This document shows, piece by piece, positions 57,252 through 64,000 of a stretch of DNA of 64,000 nt. A program made the position numbers and the translations under genes. Numbering within the stretch: the stretch's first letter is position 1; each line of letters opens with the position of its first letter. This DNA is from Pseudomonas bharatica CSV86 (GTDB lineage Bacteria; Pseudomonadota; Gammaproteobacteria; Pseudomonadales; Pseudomonadaceae), in NCBI RefSeq assembly GCF_000319305.2, contig NZ_AMWJ02000001.1, forward strand, positions 2,705,001 through 2,769,000, in the 5' to 3' direction. The notes beneath the pieces were generated by a model. That model was not told the DNA's origin. It made no database searches and worked only from the letters and a program-made list of their open reading frames with translations.

Positions 57252-60248
57252 ATACCCGGCAGTCGCCAATAGTGCAGACCCCAAGCGGATGGGCCCTCCG
57301 CCGAACGCAGTGACAACAACGGAGCCCATCTGCAAAGCGCCCGCCGCGGTTTCGAAGCCCTGGCCGATGGCAGTGGTCACAGCAGCAGAGGTCTGAAGGG
57401 CCAGCGAGTCACGTTCGGCGAGTGACGTGTTCTCGGCGACCAGGCGACCATAATGCCCGCGCCGCTGCTCAATCACCCGCCGACTCGACTCCAGCGCCAG
57501 CAAGGTCGCATCGGCCTGCTCCAGCGCGACTTCCTGCAACTGGATGGCGAACTGCGACAGCTCCAGGACGTGGGTCTGCTGCAGCTCTTCCTGCTCGGCG
57601 CGGTCCTTCATTTCGCGGTACATGCGCACTTGCTCGCCGAAGCGGCTCAGCGTCTCCACTGCCATCTGCAGGCGCGGCAACAGTGCCCTGAAACGGAACG
57701 CCAGCACCGGCGCCATGCTGCCGACGCTACGCTGCACCAGGCCACTGCCGCTGCTCTGCGCACGCAACAGGTCCAACGGGTCGAGCAGCTTCGCGTACAA
57801 CGGCAACATCAGTTGCTTGCCGTCGATGGTCAGGTTGTTGCGCAGGTTGCGGATGCGGCTTTCCAGCTGGTCCCACAGGTCGAGCAACTGGGTGTTGACC
57901 GGCAGGCGGAAGCGCGGCGAGTCGAGCAGCTCCAGCCAGGGCGTGCTGTCAGGTGCGAGTTGCAGCGGCAGCCCTGCCGGCAGTTGCGCCTCGATCGTAG
58001 CGAAGAGGCTTTCGTCGGGTGTCGCCGCCTCCTCCAGGGTCGCCGGTTCCCAGCGCCCGATCATGCGATTGTCCGGACGCGGGCCGAGCAGGCTCAGGGC
58101 ACGGGTGTAGATAAGCTTGGCCTCGTTCAGCGAATCGCGGGTCAAGCGGCGGTAAAGCAGGTCGCCATAGCCAAGCAGGTTCTGTACGTAGAACGCGAAA
58201 ATACCCTTGCGGTAATGCACCGGTTTCGAATAGCAGATGGCATCCGGGTCGGCGATGCCGTCGATCTCGTACTCGCCACGGCCCGGCTCGTCCAGCGGGC
58301 GCACGCCCCAGTAGAACGGGCTGGGGGGATTGGTCGGCTTGATCCGCGCTTGCGGGTTGAAGATGTAGTGCAGCCATTGTTCGGCGCCCTGGAAATCCAT
58401 TTCATTATGCAGGCGCCAGGCGATGGCATGGGGGATATGGAAGAACAGCTCCCAGAAGTAGCGGCCGTTGGCGCCGTGGAAGTCCATATCCTCCCTCTCT
58501 GTGCTGCCCGGTAGTTTCGGCTCTTCGATGTGCTGGGTGTCCCAACTGATCAGGGCATCCACCGACACCATCACACGGGCTACCAGTTCCTTGGCGAACA
58601 GGGTATTCAAGCGGACGTAGCGCAGGCCCTTGAGGCCGAGATTTCCCAGGTCGAGGAATTGTCCCCCCATATTCGAGGCCAGAACGGGCGCCTTGGGAAT
58701 TGTCTCGGTAAGCGAGATTTCATACTGGTTGGTCGATCTGATATCCGCATCCGGGAATCCAAGTGCAATGGCCATGGGCAGTTTGTCCATATCCAGTGCG
58801 TAGGTCACCGCACCGGTCTGCACGGCACCGTTGAGCCTGACCACCCCAGACCAGGTGAGCACCTCTACGCCCGCCTGGTATCCCAACATCGAAAAGCTGG
58901 TCAATACCGGTTGCAGATAGCCCAGGCTTAGACTGGAATGGCCCTTGAGGTACAGCTTCGGCTCGGCAGTGCTCCCGCCAATGTGACACTCCAGACGCAA
59001 GGTCTTGTTGAACGGGCCGGGGAATGCATGCTCGCCATCGGGATCTTCGCGCAGTTGGAGTTGTATGGGCTTGTCAGAGACCATGGGATGCTGCAGCACC
59101 GTGGGCGGCTCGACGAAGTGGCGAATGCCGTGGGCTATCCGCTGATAATCGGTTGGTTGCTCGTTTTCAACGGGTTTCGGTGTGAATGTCCCTTGGAACA
59201 ACACCCTGAAACGCATATTCAAAATGAGCCCTTCGAGCATCACGTCCTTGTTAAGAGCAAAACCGATGACGATCTTCTTGTCCTGCGGATCAGCCATGTT
59301 GACGAAGGCCATGAGGCGGCTGTCGGTCACGTTCCCCTCGAGTTGCAGGTCATAACTCATCGGTACCGACCAGGTTCCCTCCAGCGTGCGATACGCCAGC
59401 TTTATACGGTAGCGGAGCACCTCCTCCATCAGCCCTGGCACCTCGGCCCTCGCGGCAGGTATCGGCTTCTGCTCGACGCGCCGCTCGGCCCAGACGGCGT
59501 ACAACCGGCCCTCGAGCACCAACGGGCGCATGAGCACCACCTCGTCGCCCTTGGGCACCTCCACCGGCATCCATTCGCTCCAGGCCGTGGGGCTCAGGTA
59601 GTCGTCACCCTCGGCCTGCGTCTCTCCGGGGTCGCCAAAACGAATCGCGGCCTTGCGCCAGAACCAGGCACGCGGCTCGACGTTCTGCCGACCGATGAAA
59701 TAATAGTCGGCGTTGCGGAAGTCCAGGCCATCGATATAGCCGCTGCTCACCTCCAGATTGCTGATCGTCTCGAACTTGTCCAGGTAATGCTGCAGCGCCC
59801 GCTGCACCGAATCCTTGGAAATCCGGCTCTGGTCGGTATCCCCGATGAATTCGCGGAAGGCCGCGGTCTGCTTGAGGCGCAGTGGCGGTACCAGGTAGTT
59901 CTCCGGATAATCCCGAAGCATCTGGTTGGCGCCCCAGATCGAATACTCGCTCTTGGCCACCCGCCACTGCTCCTGCTCGCGCCCTTCGAGCATGCCCAGG
60001 TAGCCAGGCTCCATGCCGTTGAAGATGGCGTGGATATATTGCTGGATACTGGCCATGCCCATGGCGATACGACTGGTATCGACCTTGGCGCTGACCTGGT
60101 TGTCGATCAGCAGGAACTCGTACAGGTCCTGCTCAGTGACCAGACCGCGCCCGGCCTCCACCGGGTGTTGCGGGACGATCTGGCCGAGGTAGTAGGCGAC
60201 CAGGGCGTCGCGCAGGTCTTCGGCGAGCGTGGCGAAGATGGGGTTCAT
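57244..60248 (-). pseudogene. Tc toxin TcA second half, 5' fragment (TcaB/TccB-like), truncated by the ISL3 element
   Basis: The start is ATG 60248 (MNPIFATLAEDLRDALVAYY), overlapping the stop of the upstream TcA gene by 4 bp. Typical TcA segments are NLEVSSGYIDGLDFRNADYY, IGRQNVEPRAWFWRKA, a beta-rich middle, then WELFFHIPHAIAWRLHNEMD, FQGAEQWLHYIFNPQA and LYAKLLDPLDLLRAQSSG. The channel helices end in a hydrophobic tip (MGSVVVTAFGGGPIRLGSAL). The IS enters right after this tip, adding IWGIRNFWL and about 16 more IS-coded residues. The product would lack the return helix and the TcB-binding domain. The flanks also differ by one base of frame, cured by one more G in the run at 57255-57257. 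Confidence 0.9.
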
Positions 60249-63200
60249 GAGTCTTCTCCTGGGGACATTTCCTCGGTGACTTCCACCTGAGTTACGCCGG
60301 TCAACCACACATACCCACTAGTCCTCGGCTCCAGGTGGACCGTCATGATGCCCGGTAGTGCAGGTGGCCTCGTGAATGTGGGTGATATCGTGAACCCTTC
60401 AGGCGCAGGGGCCTGCGAGCGTAGAAGACCGTATCCCTTGCAAAGGTGATAGATCCTCCAAGAATCCAGGTGGGTAAACAACCGCCCTTCGCGGCGAGTA
60501 AAGCTGGTTGTTGCCCGGATGTCCTTGCCGTCTTCGGTCAACCTACCGGTCATCGCGGTTATCGCGATTTCCATGACCTTCATAGGCAATGCCCTGTAGT
60601 TTTCAGCCAGGCCGGCAGGGAATGAGGCCGTTGCCTGGAGACTCGAGTTGCGCGTATCGACCTCGATATGGGTCCGTCCCTGCGCATTGGTAAGTCCGCC
60701 ACTATGAAAGTCGATGCCACTGATCGAGGTCCTGCCCGGCAACAGCAGCAACACACCTTCGATAGGACCTTCCGCATCACTCAGCTCAAGAGTGCACCGA
60801 GAAACACCGTCAGAATCGATGACATAATAATTGTCCACCGGGACCATCCCTGAGTCGTCCGACAGAATGCTCAGCGTGGCACCACTGATGATCCGTGTCG
60901 CCTCGTAGACATTCGTACCCGCGAAGTACACGCGCTTGTGCAAGTCACCGACCGCCTGAAATTCGAACGTCGAACCAATCACCCCAACCTCGCCCTGGAA
61001 AGAAGGTGCGTACAACCACATCCCCCCGTCCTCGTCAAAAACCAGGTCTGTTTCCTGTGGTTCTGCCGCTCCATTCAGGATGAGGCTCAACCGCCTCGCG
61101 CCTTGACGCAGATGCACTACATCCTGACCATTGCGCCGGTGAATGCGCCCGGACAGTCCAGCGTGATCAAGACCGTCGCGCACACCCCGGAAGAAATGCA
61201 ACGCACTTTTCTCCAGATCCAACAGATAGCGCAGGCCAACCCAGATACTCAGGCTGGTCCCGAGGTTCGACGTAATGTGCAGGCGGATATGGTTGTTGGA
61301 AGGATCGCTGTTGGCCAGGAATGCCGCATTGGTGCAATCGATCTTCAACGTGACCTTGCCATCGGGGTCGCACTGGATCATCTCGCCGATGGGCGGGTCG
61401 AATACGATGCCCAGTTCGGCAGGATCGGCATAACTATCCAGGGTAAAGGTCAATCGCGCATCGTCATCACCGACGCCATCGACGCGCTCGGCAAACACCA
61501 GCAGGTCCGAGGACAATCCCGGGTCCACCGCAAATACCCACCTCGCTTCCTCGGCCAGGACGATACCCGGGCTGTCCGGCGCAGCTTGCGCGACCAACCG
61601 GGTATGCGGCACGACCACCCGTACCTTGAAGTCGAAGCTGTCATCGGCCCGCACCGATTTCACGGTGATGCTGTGCTCACCCAACTGTTCCTCGGTGAAG
61701 CGCATCTGGTAGGCCGCCACTCCAGCGGCCGTGGTCATTGTAGTCGCCAACAGTTCCTCACCAGCCCACCAGGTCACCGGTGAGCCGGCAACTGCCGGCT
61801 CCACCCGAACCCTGAAGCTGGCCGGCAGCGCCTGGTTGACCGAGAAGTACTGCTCGGCCGGCTCCATCTCGACCAGTGTGGGCAGTTCGTGGATCCGGGT
61901 CCGCTCGGAGGACAGAGGCTCCAGCCACTTTTCGTTGTATCTGGCAGTGACAGTCACTGTCACATGCCCCGGTTCGTCAGCCGTATATTCGATGCGGGCG
62001 ATACCCTGGGCATCGGTAATGCTGCGGTCGGCGCTGAAGGTACCGACGTCGGCTTCCCACAGCACGGTTACGTTGCGTTGCGGGCTGCCATCGAGGTTGA
62101 CCACCCGGGAGGTAACGGTGACCGACTGGGTTGCCGCCACCGGCCCGCTGAAACGCACGTATTGGAAGTACTGCTGTTCGAGGAAGGTAGCTGCGGCGTA
62201 TGGGTGCTCTTCGCCATTGACCGGCAGCCTGGCGATCACCAGAGCCTCCCCGGAAGAGAGGCTGCGCAGGCGTGCCGTGGCAAAGCCGTCGGCATCGCCA
62301 CGGGTCTGCGGTTGCTCGAAGGTACCCAGGTCGGTACTCCATTCCACCACCCGATCGCGCCCGGGATTGCCGTAATCGTCAAGGATCTGCAGGCGATACT
62401 CGATCACTTCCAGGTTGCCGGCCAGCGCCCTGTCCGGTGCCCGCACCGGATCCTTGATCATCAGGCTGGTGTCATCGCAGTCGATCACCACCAATGGCGC
62501 CAGGATCTTCCGGTCGAGGCCATAGCGGGCGATGACCTGGGCGGTGCCCATTTCTTCTCCGGCCAGCAGATGGTTTTCCACCTGGCCGTTCGCATCGGTG
62601 GTCAACGACGAGGGCGCATCCATGTACGAGAGATCGGTGTGCCAGGTGACCGTGATGCCTTCCAGAGGTTGCCCCAGGAAGTTCTTCACGGTCAGCAGGC
62701 AGCGGGCCTTGCCGCCTGCCCTGGCCACCAGTACCTCGGTATCCACCACGATCCACGAAGCCTCGCTCTGGCCCAGTTCGCCCCGCGCCGGTGGCTGCGA
62801 GGCGCTGCCGTGCTCTACCAGGCTGCTCAAGGCATTCTCGGCGGCCGTGCGGTATTGCGGCAACGGGCTGTTGCTGCGCAGATGGCTCAACTCTAGCGCC
62901 GCCCCGCAGCCCAGTTGCAGGGTTTCGCAGGCCTGGCGGACCCGCACCAGGTGATCAAGCTGGCGCAGGGTCGCGATAAAGCCATGTTCGGTGATCTCCA
63001 GGGCGATCTCGAGGATTTCGCGCACGCCGAAGCCGGTGAACAGCGCCACCTTGCCTGCGGCGTCCTCACGGATCAGTTGCAGATCCTGTTCGGTGAGGTC
63101 CGCGGGTAGGTCGTGCACCAGCTTCAGGTAGTCGAGAATCGCCTGCTCGCCCTGCCGAGTGAACTCGAGCAAATGGCGGTATTGGCCAAGCAGGTGCAAA

Positions 63201-64000
63201 TGGGCAAAGGTTACCTCGTCTCCGCCCGCCGGCTCGTCGAACCAGTGCGAATGCAGGCGCCAGTTGCGCAGCACCAGCGGACTGAGGCTGAGCTGTTCGA
63301 CGATGCCCATGCGATGCCCCAGGCGCGCGAGCAATGCCAGTACCTCGTCGCCGACGGGGATCGGCAGCGGCTCGCTGGTACCACCGAACAGACGCAGCAC
63401 TTCCTCGAGCAACTGGTAACTGCTGCCGCCGGCCCAGGCCAGGACTTCCTGGTTCAGTTCGGCACTGCCGCCGAAGGCGCTGGCCAGCGACTCCCAGACC
63501 AGGCTGTGCTGTGCCGACCGGGCGTCCATCACCAGTTGGAAGGCGCGCAGGATGACCACGGGGCCGGCGTCCAGGCCCAGCTCGTCGACAACCTCCTCGA
63601 GGCGGGTGGTCAGGGCTGCTTCGTAGTCTTCGATGTCGGGCAGGTCGTCGCGCTGCAGAATCAGGCCATCCTCGGATACGAACAGCTCCAGTTGCCTCAA
63701 CCAGTCGACAGGCTTGGGAATATCCTTGCCGGCGATCATCGGCAAGCCGGCGTCGCGGAACGCGCCATCGTCGAGGATGGTCGGCAGCATGCGCCCGTTG
63801 ATCTGGCGCAGCAGATCGAGTTCGCGGTCGCTGGCGACCGCCACCGGTGCCAGCGGCATCAGGTGCTGATACAGCCAGGCCACCGTCAGGTCATGCTCGC
63901 GGCACCACTGCGCAGCATCGGCCAGGGACTGGATCACGCTGAGGGTATCGCTCAGTTCGCTGTGCTGGTGAATTGACAGACGGGTGCGGACCAGCCGCGA
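60245..64000 (-). CDS. Tc toxin TcA first half (TcaA/TccA-like) with Ig-like domains, cut by window edge
   Basis: The frame is open from the window edge to TGA 60245, 1251 residues visible. An internal methionine at 63937 is not the start, because coding continues upstream (RLVRTRLSIHQHSELSDTLS). The first 400 residues are helical shell repeats with TcA character (LVRVRQACETLQLGCGAALE). A chain of at least four invasin-like Ig folds (Big_1 type) follows, at about residues 427-500, 527-600, 613-690 and 710-787. They carry the repeated TDxxGxAxx edge (LTTDANGQVENHL, RGDADGFATARL, ITDAQGIARIEY, TTAAGVAAYQM). The rest is beta-rich. The split matches TcaA/TcaB and TccA/TccB. It overlaps the next gene by ATGA. 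Confidence 0.85.
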   Translation of the reverse strand, partial: SRLVRTRLSIHQHSELSDTLSVIQSLADAAQWCREHDLTVAWLYQHLMPLAPVAVASDRELDLLRQINGRMLPTILDDGAFRDAGLPMIAGKDIPKPVDWLRQLELFVSEDGLILQRDDLPDIEDYEAALTTRLEEVVDELGLDAGPVVILRAFQLVMDARSAQHSLVWESLASAFGGSAELNQEVLAWAGGSSYQLLEEVLRLFGGTSEPLPIPVGDEVLALLARLGHRMGIVEQLSLSPLVLRNWRLHSHWFDEPAGGDEVTFAHLHLLGQYRHLLEFTRQGEQAILDYLKLVHDLPADLTEQDLQLIREDAAGKVALFTGFGVREILEIALEITEHGFIATLRQLDHLVRVRQACETLQLGCGAALELSHLRSNSPLPQYRTAAENALSSLVEHGSASQPPARGELGQSEASWIVVDTEVLVARAGGKARCLLTVKNFLGQPLEGITVTWHTDLSYMDAPSSLTTDANGQVENHLLAGEEMGTAQVIARYGLDRKILAPLVVIDCDDTSLMIKDPVRAPDRALAGNLEVIEYRLQILDDYGNPGRDRVVEWSTDLGTFEQPQTRGDADGFATARLRSLSSGEALVIARLPVNGEEHPYAAATFLEQQYFQYVRFSGPVAATQSVTVTSRVVNLDGSPQRNVTVLWEADVGTFSADRSITDAQGIARIEYTADEPGHVTVTVTARYNEKWLEPLSSERTRIHELPTLVEMEPAEQYFSVNQALPASFRVRVEPAVAGSPVTWWAGEELLATTMTTAAGVAAYQMRFTEEQLGEHSITVKSVRADDSFDFKVRVVVPHTRLVAQAAPDSPGIVLAEEARWVFAVDPGLSSDLLVFAERVDGVGDDDARLTFTLDSYADPAELGIVFDPPIGEMIQCDPDGKVTLKIDCTNAAFLANSDPSNNHIRLHITSNLGTSLSIWVGLRYLLDLEKSALHFFRGVRDGLDHAGLSGRIHRRNGQDVVHLRQGARRLSLILNGAAEPQETDLVFDEDGGMWLYAPSFQGEVGVIGSTFEFQAVGDLHKRVYFAGTNVYEATRIISGATLSILSDDSGMVPVDNYYVIDSDGVSRCTLELSDAEGPIEGVLLLLPGRTSISGIDFHSGGLTNAQGRTHIEVDTRNSSLQATASFPAGLAENYRALPMKVMEIAITAMTGRLTEDGKDIRATTSFTRREGRLFTHLDSWRIYHLCKGYGLLRSQAPAPEGFTISPTFTRPPALPGIMTVHLEPRTSGYVWLTGVTQVEVTEEMSPGEDS

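Noticed and set aside
1..64000. CRISPR arrays, tRNA or rRNA genes, prophage.
   Set aside because: No regularly spaced repeats, no cloverleaf-like sequence with CCA end, and no phage structural or integrase genes were seen. The repeated motifs are all REP elements.

Overview
The window is a stretch of Pseudomonas chromosome, most likely from the P. fluorescens/P. putida side of the genus. The evidence is high GC with strong coding bias; at least eleven loci with the Pseudomonas REP core (GTGGGAGCTGGCTTGCC); a MuxABC-OpmB type RND operon; gcd followed by oprB; DUF1652 and DUF1345 genes; a MucR-like MHYT-GGDEF-EAL protein; and an insecticidal toxin-complex (Tc) locus. No rRNA, tRNA or CRISPR array was seen.

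Layout. 1-5 kb is a patchwork accessory area: a cut-off LysR gene, a decapitated cobW-family relic, two small unknown genes, a DUF-type gene preceded by a long leader that looks like a structured RNA, a frameshifted acetyltransferase, and an AT-richer gene fusing pentapeptide repeats to a K+ channel pore. 5-10 kb is an amino-acid or glutamyl-compound module on the minus strand: GntR regulator, binding protein, permease, ATPase and a YwrD-like gamma-glutamyltransferase with two frameshifts. 10-15 kb holds periplasmic glucose oxidation (gcd, oprB) and two small Pseudomonas families. 15-27 kb holds a c-di-GMP enzyme, the four-gene RND efflux operon and thiol peroxidase. 27-33 kb looks like a D-lysine/amino-acid catabolic group: HAAAP permease, aromatic aminotransferase, delta1-piperideine-2-carboxylate reductase and a D-amino-acid dehydrogenase. 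33-43 kb holds DNA polymerase II, an AzlCD exporter with an AraC regulator, a chemoreceptor, an acetyltransferase and a CAP-domain protein.

43-64 kb is the Tc locus. On the plus strand are a TcB gene (SpvB/TcdB type), which carries an in-frame amber codon, and two tandem tccC genes. The two tccC genes share a 940 bp segment with 3 visible differences and carry unrelated C-terminal toxin domains. Facing them on the minus strand is a split TcA made of two overlapping genes. The upstream half carries a row of Ig-like domains. The downstream half is interrupted by a complete 2,985 bp ISL3-family element with an 8 bp target duplication, 24 bp inverted repeats, a transposase, a DUF318/ArsP-like permease and a divergent ArsR regulator. 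Only the second tccC gene is intact as read.

Across the window, seven frame breaks are all explained by loss of one base in or next to a G/C run (GNAT, GGT twice, AraC, tccC1 twice, TcA). This suggests a systematic sequence or assembly error for many of the apparent pseudogenes. The IS insertion, the amber codon and the cobW truncation are of a different kind and look real.
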